In this document: in pieces, positions 11,158 to 21,156 of the stretch
How positions within the stretch are numbered: position 1 is the first letter of the stretch
Layout of the letters: each line of letters opens with the position of its first letter
The notes under the pieces: generated by a model
What the model saw: only the letters and a program-made list of their open reading frames with translations
Told to the model about the DNA's origin: nothing
Database searches by the model: none
Made by a program: the position numbers and the translations under genes
NCBI GenBank assembly: GCA_905221605.1
Contig: CAJNDS010000511.1
Location: 18,501 to 82,500, forward strand
Direction: 5' to 3'
Origin: Symbiodinium natans
Taxonomy: Eukaryota > Sar > Dinophyceae > Suessiales > Symbiodiniaceae
Length of the DNA stretch: 64,000 nt

Positions 11158-12718
11158 GTGGCGACGCCCCTAACGCCCCCTGCGTTTAGGCGACTTTGTT
11201 GGGTTTAAGGGAACCTTTCGTAGCTGTAAATAGCAGTGTTGTTGGCATGGTCGCTATATGAATCGGCGTTGTCCCGCTCCCATCCCGAAGAACGAAAAAC
11301 ATAGAAAGAAACAGGAAGAAATACAGGCAGAAAGAAAGAACACGCCACAACTCTGCTCTGCCGCCTGAGTTTTGGCACGTAAATCCTCTGAAAATCAGAA
11401 TGTCTCAGGGGTTCGTGGTGATGCATCCCGCTAAAAATAATGCGGTTTCCCAGGTTCTTGACAACATGCTCCGAGAAGATATATACACACACGCAAGGCA
11501 CACCGCAGGCGCCATTGCCTCATTGTTACTGCGTAGCTCTTTAAAGCTGGTCATGTCGGCCTTTGCATTGTTTTGGCTGTCATTGCTGCTCAGTTCGTTC
11601 TTTGGGCCGTGCAGAGCTGCGATGCACCTCTGCCCTCGAGATAGTCGCATGCTTGAGTGCTGTCTCCTCTCGTACAGCTTGGGGCAGCCCATGTTGCCTT
11701 GCAAAGGCAAGGGCGCTCGCGCCCACAGGCAATCAATCATAATCAACCAATCATTGCTGCTCAGTAGAGTCAGTAGAGGTGCCACAGCCAGCTGAGTCTG
11801 GCCGCTGCGCAACCCTGCGACCTACGAAGGTGCGAGAAACGCTGGAGAGTTCGGTGTGGGTCTGGGGAGTTGTGGGATAAGGGATGATTCGGGTCACTGC
11901 CGTACCGGCAGTCGCTATTTGTTGTTAGACACTGTGAAAGGGTGCGCTTGTGGGAGGGTCATGCTCAAGGTTACTTGTGGTGAGGCTGTCTAACAGCTAA
12001 CGGAATCTATCCCCCGTGCATGTGGAGGACCGGCTGGAGCTGTGCTGCAATGCATCCAGCGCAACGACAGGCAGATGCATGCCGTGTAGTTGCATGATGT
12101 TGCATGCAAGTGCATTTTCACCAGATACTGCCAGGGGCATTTCTCGACTTCTCCTACCTGCGCCCTCGGGTCTCTTCTACACCGGCAGCCGCTTCCAACT
12201 TAGCTAAGCGAGCCATCTGCAAGACGAGGGCACTCTGTGCTACCCATGCCAGACCAGGTTCCTGCCCGGCGCATGGCAGAGCCGGACCGTTACGTGGATC
12301 GGCGCTTGCAAAGTCAAGTCAAGGTGCGCACTTCGGCGTTTGACAGCCCGCCCTTCCTCCTTCTCATCCCGGCCTTCCCATCCCTTCCTTCCCATCCCCG
12401 CCTTCCCATCCCCTCCTCCTTCCCATCCCGTCCCTGCTTCCTCGCTTGTTCTCCCCGACTCTTCCATGTTGTTGTATAAATGATGATGATGATGATGATG
12501 ATGACGATGATGGCGAGGATGATCATCGCTGCTCCTGCTAGTGTAAAGGCACCCCGCGCGATGGAACGACGCTGTTCTGGGTTGCTGCATCAAAGTATGG
12601 AGACGGGTGTTGCCAGGTTTCCATCGGGTTTCTTCATGTTTCCTTGAATCCGCAAACCCGCAAAAAAGTACCCACAGTCGGCCCCAAGCATACCCAAAGC
12701 CAGAGCCCCTCCTTCGGT
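11158..12718. other. Spacer with a weak ORF and simple repeats
   Basis: A 131-codon plus-strand frame at 11400-11795 has one hydrophobic stretch, and a minus-strand frame overlaps it; neither is convincing. A pyrimidine minisatellite with CCTTCCCATCCC-like units lies at about 12350-12445, followed by (GAT)n at about 12480-12515. Confidence 0.35.
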
Positions 12719-12737
12719 CCTTCGATTTTGGCTGAAG
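12719..12737 (+). promoter_or_regulatory. Relict dinoflagellate spliced-leader sequence
   Basis: Positions 12725-12737 read ATTTTGGCTGAAG, which matches 12 of 13 bases of the 3' part of the conserved dinoflagellate spliced leader (ATTTTGGCTCAAG). The preceding bases CCTTCG resemble its 5' part less well. It lies 54 bases upstream of the start codon of an intronless gene. Relict leaders in genomic DNA are an established mark of mature, trans-spliced mRNA reverse-transcribed and reinserted into the genome. Confidence 0.55.
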
Positions 12738-12791
12738 CTGCGTTGTGCGCAGGGCTTTGTCATTTGCGAAGTTGATCCGTGTAGGCCCCAT

Positions 12792-14096
12792 ATGGCTCGC
12801 TACGTTTGCATTTTCCATGCTGCCTTTGCCCTTGCCGTGATGCCCTGGGCACAGGGTGCCCGTGTGGATCATGGCCCAGGCCGTGCAGGCCATGCAGGCC
12901 GCGCCGGCCTGAGGCCGCCCTTTGTTTGGAAGAGCACCTCGGCCACGCAGCTCCAGCAAGTTTTGCTGCGGCAGCTGACGGCCGAGGAGGCGCCAGAGGT
13001 GCAGGGCCCCAAGCTCGGAGTTTCACTGAAGGCGCTAGTCGGAAGAGTCCGCGGGGCCTGGGCAGAGGGAGGCACCTCTGGCTGCTTCCAACAGCTGGGG
13101 AGCATGATCGCCAACTTGACTGCAGCCTGCCACGAGCAAAACCCCCAAGACCAGGAGTTTTTTGTCTTCCGATATTACAAGCCGCCCTTGCCAAGGAAGA
13201 CCTGCCAGGAGAGCGTGGACGACATCTTCGTCCATGGCAGAGCCCTGGCAGCGGCCATGCAAACTTCGAAGGAGGATTTGGCTTCCCTGAAGGTGGACCG
13301 AAGAACGGTTGCCATGGTCCATTCGCTGTACTTCCTGCGAGCATGGCTGACTCCGCTGGCCTATACGCAGAGCGATGCCTTGCTCTGGGCTGGCTTTTGG
13401 GATGCCGACCCTCGCAATCGCACCACCTCAGAGACATTGCGTAACTTCGCCACTGCCACAGACCACGCGACGGTCCATCCGGATAGCTGGCTGGGGCAGG
13501 TCATTGACAGAAGCAATGACCTTTCGGATTGTTACATCGAGGAGATGAGGCAGCTGATGGCAAACATGTGGACCATTGTCAGCGTGAGCTTCGTGCTCGG
13601 CATGATGGAAAGGGGGCAGGGCACCGTTGTCGCGCTGGTGAACAAGGGCATGGAGGGCGAGCGGCCGCTTGAACAGGCCGTCCTGTACGAGCACGAGATC
13701 CCGACGCTGGGACTGGCTGCCTATGGGCTGGGGTACTGGTCCCCGCAGGTACTTCTCATCGATTTGCAGGGCACCTGCTCACAGACCAGCCCAGCACTCC
13801 AGCAGCAGCTTTCCTCTCGCTTGGGCCCTTGGGCGAAGTCCAAGCAAAAGCGGCATTGGCGTTTGGAGGACTTCGTGCAGCGATCGCGACTGCGCTGGCG
13901 ATGCCTCGACTGCAGCGACCCTGTATGCAATTTGGACATTAGCCTCGCCAAGGAGGTGAAACGGCTGGTTTTGAAGAAGCAGCTGAAGGACCAGAATGGC
14001 CAGCGGCTCCTCAGGATCTTGCAGAAGAATAGGAACGACGAGGCTTTGCGCCAGGTGTGCATGGGTCCAAACCAACAAGCCATGAAGGTCTCATGA
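12792..14096 (+). CDS. Secreted ADP-ribosyl-cyclase-like protein, intronless
   Basis: A single 434-codon frame starts at ATG 12792. Residues 1-23 form a signal peptide (hydrophobic FHAAFALAVM, then small residues). The body resembles the ADP-ribosyl cyclase (CD38/Aplysia cyclase) family, which converts NAD into cyclic ADP-ribose outside the cytosol or in vesicles. Evidence: ALLWAG with Trp199 at the first family tryptophan; MWTIVSVSF with Trp260 at the second; the following GTVVALVNKG strand; and LYEHEIPTL with Glu302 where the catalytic glutamate sits. Several cysteines and a late CLDCSDPVC pair suggest disulphides. Three N-x-S/T sites are present. The assignment is from motif order only; overall identity is low. 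Being intronless among intron-rich neighbours and having a relict spliced leader 54 bases upstream points to a retrogene. Confidence 0.6.
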   Translation: MARYVCIFHAAFALAVMPWAQGARVDHGPGRAGHAGRAGLRPPFVWKSTSATQLQQVLLRQLTAEEAPEVQGPKLGVSLKALVGRVRGAWAEGGTSGCFQQLGSMIANLTAACHEQNPQDQEFFVFRYYKPPLPRKTCQESVDDIFVHGRALAAAMQTSKEDLASLKVDRRTVAMVHSLYFLRAWLTPLAYTQSDALLWAGFWDADPRNRTTSETLRNFATATDHATVHPDSWLGQVIDRSNDLSDCYIEEMRQLMANMWTIVSVSFVLGMMERGQGTVVALVNKGMEGERPLEQAVLYEHEIPTLGLAAYGLGYWSPQVLLIDLQGTCSQTSPALQQQLSSRLGPWAKSKQKRHWRLEDFVQRSRLRWRCLDCSDPVCNLDISLAKEVKRLVLKKQLKDQNGQRLLRILQKNRNDEALRQVCMGPNQQAMKVS

Positions 14097-14206
14097 GGGA
14101 GCGTTTTCGAATAGCCCTGACCTTCTAAGGGGTTGTTTGAATCAGAGGTTGCTCGCAGAGTCGAGGGAGGTCTAAGGCCGAGTTGTTCTTCACCCGGAGC
14201 CTGGCA

Positions 14207-14939
14207 GGCACACGAGCTCGAAGAGAAAAGCCAGTTGGCGCAGATGTTGGCACAGAGCCTTTTTGGAATGGGTCGCTCCGAAGAAGCTCGTGCAGTGCAG
14301 GCTCAATGGGCAGAATGGCACATCCGATGGCTTAATGTTTACACCCAGGCCGCCTCCCATCTTCACCCGGGACATGGAGCTTCGGTGACTCCCAAGGAGC
14401 TGCTCCAAAGGAAGGCCGACGCCAACGCGGCAGATCGCACCGGCCGCACGTGCCTGCACGAGGCTGCCTTCAAGAATGACTGCGAGGTAGCGGCTCTGCT
14501 CCTCGAACACGGGGCAGCGGTCAATTCCCGCACTGATGTTGGTGACACGCCGCTTCACCTAGCCGCATATCCGCATTTGATGGGTAACTCAAGAGTGGTG
14601 GCGCTGCTCCTCGAGCACAAGGCAGAAGTGAATGCCCACGGCGCCTTTGGAATGACGCCGCTCCACATGGCTGCAAAGGTTGGGGGCAGCTATGGGACGG
14701 AAGTGGCGGCGCTGCTCCTCGAGCACAAGGCGGATGTGAATGCCCGCATGTTGCACGGTCTCACGCCGCTCCACAAGGCTGCCAAGTGTGGTTCGGCGGA
14801 TGTGGCCGCGCTGCTCCTCGACCACCATGCAGAGGTGAATGCCCGAAGTCAATTCGGCGAGACGCCCCTCGCTGAGGCTGCTGAGATAGGTGAGAACTCA
14901 GTAAGAGACCTGCTGCTGCGGCATGGCGCGACGGAGTGA
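14207..14939 (+). CDS. Ankyrin-repeat protein
   Basis: Five consecutive ankyrin repeats fill codons after about 14430, each with the usual TPLHxAA and VAALLLEHxAxVNAR core; the last is degenerate (ETPLAEAAEIG). Before them lies a helical, Gln/Glu-rich region. The first in-frame ATG is at 14244. An acceptor-like CTGGCAG ends at 14206 and the frame is open up to 14133, so the true start may be an upstream exon. Ankyrin repeats bind proteins; the partner is unknown. It starts shortly after the cyclase-like gene in the same direction, but in-frame stops separate them. Near-identical repeat units suggest recent internal duplication. Confidence 0.85.
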
Positions 14940-15744
14940 GGTTGTTCCCCCCCCCACCCTCCCACCCCCCGCCTAAGAACAACCCACGGGGCACCAAGCA
15001 ACAGAAAACAAAGGTTGAACAACCACCCCGGCACCACCCTCGGCACCAGGTTTTGTTTCTTGTACGGAGCAGAAACAACAACAACCCCTCTCCAGAACAA
15101 TCCACGGGGCACCAGGTTTTGTGGGTTCCAAGGTAGAAGAAACAGATGCCAACAGTTGTAGTGATACGGGGGCTCCTAATTTCTTGTCATGGTTGTCATT
15201 GTCGTCATTGTCGTGGGGCCTGCCTGCATCCTCTTGGGCAGGAGGCGGCCGTTGTGCAACTTGTGGGCCGCCGCGTGCCCTTCCAAGCAGGCGCGACAGC
15301 TTCTTGAAGTCACTGAAGTCCATGGTTTAAGGAGTTTAAGGGTCATGGGACAATGTGGGGTGGGGAACAACATCCCCCAAATCCTGCAGCGTAACCAAGC
15401 CGTGAGGCCTTGAGGACCTCCTTGAGGACGTGCAAGTCTGGACGCCCTCGGCCCAAGCAGCTGCATCCCAAGAGGGCTCCGATTTAGGCTTCGTTCTGGG
15501 GTCCAAAGGGGTATGGACGACAGCGACTTGCCCTCACAACTTCGGGAGTCCAGTGCATGGTGACGTGGGATGGATGTCGACGCTCATTCTACTACGTTGA
15601 GAATTTCGCTCCCTCCAAGCCCGCCATCAAACCATGCCTCATGCATCCAACGTCTAGCATGTCTAAAGCTATCGGTCCGCCGCTTTCTTACTTTACGAGT
15701 GCATCCTGGCAACTGAACAAGCAGCAATCACACCAACTTTGCTC
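14940..15744. other. Spacer with short direct repeats and a possible minus-strand exon
   Basis: A C-run at 14946-14970 is followed by two copies of a short unit (ACCACGGGGCACCA-like, near 14983 and 15100; GGCACCAGGTTTTGT near 15041 and 15107). On the minus strand a frame from 15323 reads MDFSDFKKLSRLLGRARGG then Gln/Pro/Asp-rich sequence to about 15170 and could be an exon, but this is weak. Nothing else convincing. Confidence 0.35.
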
Positions 15745-15897
15745 ATGGCAGAATGGTTCAACCCTGCACTGGTTCTTGAGGTGATGATAGCAGGCACACG
15801 CCTTCGGCTGCGGGGAGGAAACGTGAAGGTGGAATCTTGCAGCACATTCCGCCTCCATAGATGTCCAGCTGGAAGAAGACCTGTGCAACTTGTGTAA
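15745..15897 (+). CDS. Short ORF or exon, unknown
   Basis: ATG at 15745 opens a 50-codon frame, MAEWFNPALVLEVMIAGT then RLRLRGGNVKVESCS, ending in TAA. Codon use is good. A CTCATGGCAG acceptor overlaps the ATG, so this may be a terminal exon rather than a complete gene. The beta-like pattern is not assignable. Confidence 0.42.
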   Translation: MAEWFNPALVLEVMIAGTRLRLRGGNVKVESCSTFRLHRCPAGRRPVQLV

Positions 15898-16002
15898 CCG
15901 ACTTCATAATTAGCGCAGCGCAAGTCAGCGGTTGTTCCTTCTTCCTATGGCTGTGTGCTCCCAGATAGACATGTTCCAGTTCTGACTTGCTGCGCATTGC
16001 AG

Positions 16003-16245
16003 GTGCAGCGTGCCTGCGATAGCCAAGGCCGGAAGCCAGCCATGACCAGCACTTTGATCCATGTCTTCATCTTCCGTGCGACTGTTTATCACGCAGACAA
16101 CAGCAGTCGGCGCTGTTCTCTCCTTTCAGGCAATGCAGCAGCACGGTTTGTGGTTCAGCAAGGCCGTCTCCTCGAAAGCCCAGATGCAGGCACACAGCTT
16201 AACGGGCCTAGCGCCTCTGGCAAGTGTGACCTGCTCGGTTTCAGT
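16003..16245 (+). CDS. Possible exon(s), unknown protein
   Basis: After CATTGCAG the frame reads VQRACDSQGRKPAMTS and stays open to 16344, passing another acceptor-like CTTTCAG at 16127. The second part is also open in an alternative frame, so the right reading is unclear. No motif. Confidence 0.3.
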
Positions 16246-16599
16246 GCTTGCACTGCTCTTCGCTTGAATGCTGCCTTAAATCCCAAAAAGCATCCCCCAC
16301 AAAGCATCCCCCAAAACTCTCCCAAAGCGGACCACAGTGGATGAAAGCTGCAGGCTGGTCTTCACAGGCATGGTGCCGCACAGTCTTCGAGCGCGCGCAG
16401 GTGTTGCAAGCCTCCGCCAGGGGCCCCATGAGCTTATTCATAGAATGTCAATGAATATTCTAGGGGTCTGGGGGTTGTGCATCAGGATCCCTTGTGCTAA
16501 TAAGAAGGTGGAGTCTTCACTAAACCTCCAAGCCTAGGTGGCCAAAGCAGAAACACAGCTTTTCAGTGGCATGTTGCGAACTGTCAACTAATTCATTGC

Positions 16600-16701
16600 A
16601 TGAATCCCAATCCTAACCCCATTCTCGAGGTGCCCAGCTGGCAAACCTTCGCAGATGTGCTCCTCCAGGCAGCCGAGGAGGCCTCTCATGTGATCGTGTG
16701 A
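16600..16701 (+). CDS. Possible terminal exon or 33-codon ORF
   Basis: ATG at 16600 opens MNPNPNPILEVPSWQTF then ADVLLQAAEEASHVIV and TGA. The codon pattern and amphipathic end look coding. Too short for family assignment. Confidence 0.35.
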   Translation: MNPNPNPILEVPSWQTFADVLLQAAEEASHVIV

Positions 16702-16919
16702 CGGAGTTTGGGTTTCGGGTTTGCAGCTTCGACAATGTCTGGTCTTGTGGCTCTTGGATACATCGGTTGCTCACGACTTGCTTAACGCAAGGCGAGGTGT
16801 ACGGTCTCTGATCAGTGCCATTCGCCCTTCACTTCGCGTGGACATGTCGCGGAGACACGAGGGGCGCCAAGGTAGGAATGATAGGAAACATAGGACAAAA
16901 AACTCAGAAAATTCGGCAG

Positions 16920-19900
16920 CCCACAAGATGGCACAAAGATGGCAGGTGGAGGCAAACCCATCCCTCGTGCCCACCTCCACTACGGTCACTTCAAGCACGA
17001 CCGGAGCTCAGGTTCCGGTAGAGCCGGTCAAAATGTCTGAGCGCATTTGCGACTATATCATTATGCAAGCAACCTATCTACACATTTTGTACTATAATAT
17101 AGTTCTTAGAATACATGAGTACTCGGTCAAGGCAGGGAAGATGGGAAGAATATGGAGTACAGCTTTGGATTTTATTTCGTAGCCCTAACTCTGCGGCTTA
17201 AACTAAATGGCCTGGTAATGGTATATGCAGATATGCAGTAGAACCAGTACAAGCTGACCTCCCATAAGCCATTACCTTTCTGTACAGGTTTAAGTTGAGG
17301 GAACTTATATGGTTGAGCGTAGTGTTGTTGAGCTTGCGTACCTCGTTCAAATGGTTTTATCAAGAAGAAATTTGTTTTAAACGACTAAATGCTAAAACCT
17401 TACGGCTTTAGTGGCCGGGCAGATTTCAAGAGAATGAAGGACAGCTACCAGGGCAACGGGCACTACACTTTTTGCTGTTTTTTTTTTTTAGCCAGGGGCC
17501 TCCTTTTTTCTCAGCCAGGGGCTACTTGTATTCTGTAACTCGATATCACAGATGGCTTTCGTCATGAACAGAACTTATGCGCTTATACTTTTTACTAGTT
17601 CAGCCTCGCCTTCCTTGATTTGGAATCGTAAGCCTGCGGCCCTAAGATATACAACTAAATAGTAAGATGACAAAGTTCTTCTGGTTAAGTTACCTATGTG
17701 AGAACTATTGAGGCTAAAGGCCCATGCGTTATAAGTCAATGAATGGCATTGGCCCTCTAGATGCGATACACTCGTGCCACATATGCCGTATTCACGTAAA
17801 ACGTTTGACAACTTCATCATCTCGTTTGCACACCGTTCTCAAACAAACTACGCTTCGTCATAGCACCTCTAGAAAAACAGGCATAGACAGGCAGAGAACA
17901 GAGGGGTACGTCGCATGTAGACAGGAAAAAGGTATATGCGTATAGTATGGCTCCGACACAAAAATCAAAAATGTATGTCCTTGGGGGGGGAGCTTATACA
18001 GGGTAGTGGGATTATTATAGGAGTCGCTGCTGTTATCCCGTATGTGTAGCCCGAGATCCGAGGAGTGGCTGGGATTCGGGAACTTTGAGTTTGAGAAGTA
18101 ATTCGGAACTTGCCAAGGACACTGTCCAGTACGTCATCCACAGCAACCGCAACCACATCCTCATCCACAGCCACGGAAGCGAGCAACACCAGCGTGACCA
18201 CCACCAGCAGCCCCTCGGACATGCTTGAATTCACCCCAAATGCCACCAGATATCCCCCGAGAGGACAGTGTGTAGGCTCAGGGCAGTCACTGAATCACAG
18301 TAGTGCTCAGTACTTGTTGCATCATGTGCCACACCCCAGGCTGCTATTGTGTGGGTCCGACTTTACTGGGGCTTCCAAAAACTGAGGCACTAGCACCCTT
18401 TCCTCCACGGCATCTCATACATCATCAACTAGCACTTGGGCCGCAAAGCAGCTGCATTTCGTTTTTGTTCTTGGCACTATGCGGCTATGCTTCAGGCACC
18501 ATGACTTGGACATCGACCATAAGCCTTACCACAACAACAAGTCTTTCATTGAGTACGACAAGTACCACGGACTCCACCACAACTCAGGCCTTGTTGCCGT
18601 TATTTGAAGTGGGCTTGGAATGAATATGCCGCCCCCAAGGTAGACTTGTTGAGTTGCTGGTTTCTTTGCTACGGTCGGTTCATGAAGTACCTTAACTGTG
18701 GCTGCCCGATCAGAACATCACCACATCGTCTACGACCTCCGCAACTACAACAGGGCAGCCTTGGTGTTTGGGAGGAGACCAGGCTCAGACGGACACATGG
18801 TGCCCCAGCGCCGTCACTTCAGAGACTGAACTGCCCGTGTATGCGGACGTTGAGCTTGCGGATGACAAGGGCATCTTGCTGTTCGGCGTGTTTGCCGTGC
18901 AATTGTCCATGCACGGCAGTTCTGCTCTTACGCTGGGGCTGCCTCCTGCCGGGCAGCTGACCCTTCTGGGTTCCGAGTTGCTTGGACTGCAGAATGGAAC
19001 TTGGGGTGGATTGAGACTGCACTTTCCGACAATAAAAACCTAGAGCCTTAAAGTGCTGCGATTTCCGCAGTCCCTGTAAGCTAAAAAGTGCTCACACATG
19101 CTGGCAGATGCCCTGATCAGGCGCAGCCTGGTGTTCATCCAGGCCATGACCTTGATCTATGCGACCTGGATCGACTCTTGGGTGGAGGCCCACGCACTCT
19201 CCAACGCCAGCCACGTCCTTCGACCCTGGGCACCGGAGCCATCATCGCTTACCACCACCAGCACTACCTACACACGCACCAGCTCCACCGCAACCACAAG
19301 CACCACCAGCCGGCCAGCACTACCTTACCCCCAGCCACAGGCCTCTTTTGGCGTCGTCCTGGGAGCCCTGGAGAACGTGTTCTCCGATCCGCTGGAGCTG
19401 CTGACCCGGGCTCTAGCTCTGGACTTGGAGAACAATGGCAAGCCCCAAACGCTGGAGAGTGTGGTTCCGACGTCCTTGGCGACCCGTGGGCTGACAACCT
19501 CCTCGCTACTGCACAGCTGGTGCGAGGCGGGGCTGGGAATACGTTATATATGCCTACGTAAAATATCATTTCTAGACTTCCAAAGAACCCATTCTCCACA
19601 TACAAACAACTTTAATATAAAATACGTGTAACTATTGCATGATATGCATAATACAAAAGCCTTCAACCTCGGTGCTCTTGGGTTCACATATGCGGTGCTC
19701 TCTGCGCTCAACAAAAAACCGTCTTTGGCACGGTCCTTTGTTGAGTCAGTGCATCGCTTGCGCACTGATCAAGGTCCCGGCGCTGGCACCCACGCAGAGC
19801 TTGGGTGACATCCTGGCGGCTCTCGCGCCCGCGGTGGCAAACCTGCAAGATGCCACTGGCCTCAGACCGCTTGACACGGTGCTGAAGGCCTTAGAGGAGG

Positions 19901-20031
19901 GCCTGCCCTCCGAGTGGGATGCCAGCTACTGGAGCAGTGCACCCGGAGGACCCGGGTGGGAGCCACCGCTGCCAACTAGCACCTCCACGACTTGGACCAG
20001 AACGACCACCGTCGACTTGTCGGCTCTTCTG
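16920..20031 (+). CDS. Multi-exon Thr/Ser-rich protein with repeated linker segments
   Basis: At least six plus-strand segments share short Thr/Ser-rich linkers: 16920-17020 (TSTTVTSSTTG), 18110-18260 (TATATTSSSTATEAS), 18496-18608 (TSTISLTTTTSLSLSTT), 18714-19015 (NITTSSTTSATTTG, then WCLGGDQ...), 19108-19540 (TTTSTTYTRTSSTATTS) and about 19776-20031 (TSTSTTWTRTTTV). Between linkers lie hydrophobic, leucine-rich stretches such as GALENVFSDPLELLTRA and GDILAALAPAVANLQDA. The pattern of small folded units joined by Thr/Ser linkers suggests an extracellular, O-glycosylated protein. Borders and order are inferred from acceptors such as GCTTCAG, CTGGCAG and GATCAG. No known domain was recognised. 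The intron 17.03-18.10 kb is AT-rich. Confidence 0.5.
17030..18100. other. AT-rich intron-like island
   Basis: This roughly 1 kb stretch is clearly AT-richer than its flanks and carries short A/T runs, two copies of AGCCAGGGGC near 17493 and 17513, and no convincing coding frame. It lies between two Thr/Ser-linker exons and could be an intron or an inserted element; no target-site duplication was recognised. Confidence 0.4.
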
Positions 20032-20520
20032 TGCCACCCGCCTTCCCATACGCCTCGTGTATTTTGGGGAATTGCGTGTCCTTTTTTTGTTCTGACAAGT
20101 GCTTTCAACGCTAGCGCTGTGGGCTCAGGCACCAGAAACAGAAACCTTTCTTGCTGCAGAACGGTCGTGCGAGCACTTGGAAACGAAACGTATCCTAGCC
20201 AAGGGTGCGACACGGACAAAGGGCTATAGCATTCGGCTTTCGGCTGGCCCTATAGTTGTACTATTCGCGTTCCCTTTTCAATTCGCAGAGCGGGTATTTG
20301 GTAGCTGTTCTTGACATCGTCGTTGAAACTTCCGCCTCTTTTCTTCTGCGTGTGCATGTCATTACTGCAGGTGTTGCTGATGAAGATGGTCCTTAGCCCC
20401 AAACACCCCCACATGCCCCAAACGCCTCAGGCCCCCCCAAACGCCCCAAACCCGAAACTCTCCGAAACGCTCAGTATCCCTCACGTTTCGTCAAGATGAT
20501 CAGAGCGAGGGGTCTTGCAG

Positions 20521-20649
20521 GTCCAGACGTGGATTGTCTTCCTCCTGGCGACTGTGGAAGCGTGGCTTCATTATGCTCGGTTCCTTCGATTTCACGTTCC
20601 GTGGTCTCGGGCTTGGGGCACTTTCGTAGTCGTCCAGGACTTAGCGTAG
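20521..20649 (+). CDS. Probable terminal exon, hydrophobic
   Basis: After GGTCTTGCAG the frame reads VQTWIVFLLATVEAW then LHYARFLRFHVPW and ends at TAG 20647-20649. The hydrophobic start could be a membrane segment. Its end overlaps the stop of a minus-strand exon (20641-20721). Confidence 0.42.
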   Translation, partial: VQTWIVFLLATVEAWLHYARFLRFHVPWSRAWGTFVVVQDLA

Positions 20650-20721
20650 AGTCATAAAGACAGCTAAGCAGTACTGGGTGTAGTCGTCAAAGCCCAAGTC
20701 CAGGTCAATGTAGCCCTCGTT
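20641..20721 (-). CDS. Possible terminal exon on the minus strand
   Basis: On the minus strand, after an AG, the frame reads NEGYIDLDLGFDDYTQY then CLAVFMTLR and TAA, exactly 27 codons in phase 0. The acidic/aromatic composition looks protein-like. It may belong with the minus-strand frame at 20890-21156. Confidence 0.38.
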   Translation of the reverse strand, partial: NEGYIDLDLGFDDYTQYCLAVFMTLR

Positions 20722-20770
20722 CTGGGCATCACCACATGTGTCTGATTACAAACTTCCCTGGTTTTTTCAG

Positions 20771-20877
20771 GCATGGATCCCTTCGTGGACCTGGAATGCG
20801 TGGCTTGGTCGGCGCCCCTGCGGCGATTTGTGCCAGCCCTTGGCTGCGAGCTGGTGGCCCAGCCAGGCCGGAACTGA
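20771..20877 (+). CDS. Probable terminal exon, unknown
   Basis: A T-rich tract and TTTTTTCAG precede a frame containing MDPFVDLECVAWSAPL then RRFVPALGCELVAQ, ending in TGA at 20875-20877. The acceptor is one of the clearer ones in the window. No family recognised. Minus-strand frames also cross this interval. Confidence 0.42.
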
Positions 20878-20889
20878 GTGGTTTTGTCA

Positions 20890-21156
20890 AAGGGTTGTCA
20901 AAGTTTGAGAGCACTTCGGGAAAACTTGATCAGAATACTGTTCACGGCGCTTGGTCATTCGGCCGAAGATGGTCGTTGCCTTCGAGAGGAGGGTGAGAAA
21001 ACGTTCTGCGCAAGCAAGGCTAGGTTCAAGAAAGCTGATGGTTTCTCGAATGTTGCTGTCACCGTAGTTTGTGCTGCTGCTGCCTCCTTGCCCACACAGA
21101 AAGCCTAGAACTCCCAGTAGCACAGAGGAGCACACTTCGATCATTCGGACGCTCAT
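20890..21156 (-). CDS. Possible minus-strand gene start with signal peptide
   Basis: The minus frame from ATG 21156 begins MSVRMIEVCSSVLLGVLGF, a plausible signal peptide, then Ser/Gly and a helical region. A plus-strand frame (20878-21108) over the same bases is also open, so the strand is not settled. The exon at 20641-20721 could be its continuation. Confidence 0.32.

Noticed and set aside
12240-12959. 239-codon minus-strand ORF overlapping the start of the cyclase-like gene
   Set aside because: His-rich from the GAT repeat and antisense to the well-supported plus gene.
12760-13437. 225-codon minus-strand ORF
   Set aside because: Shadow of the cyclase-like gene in a GC-rich stretch; Arg/Pro/Ser-rich translation.
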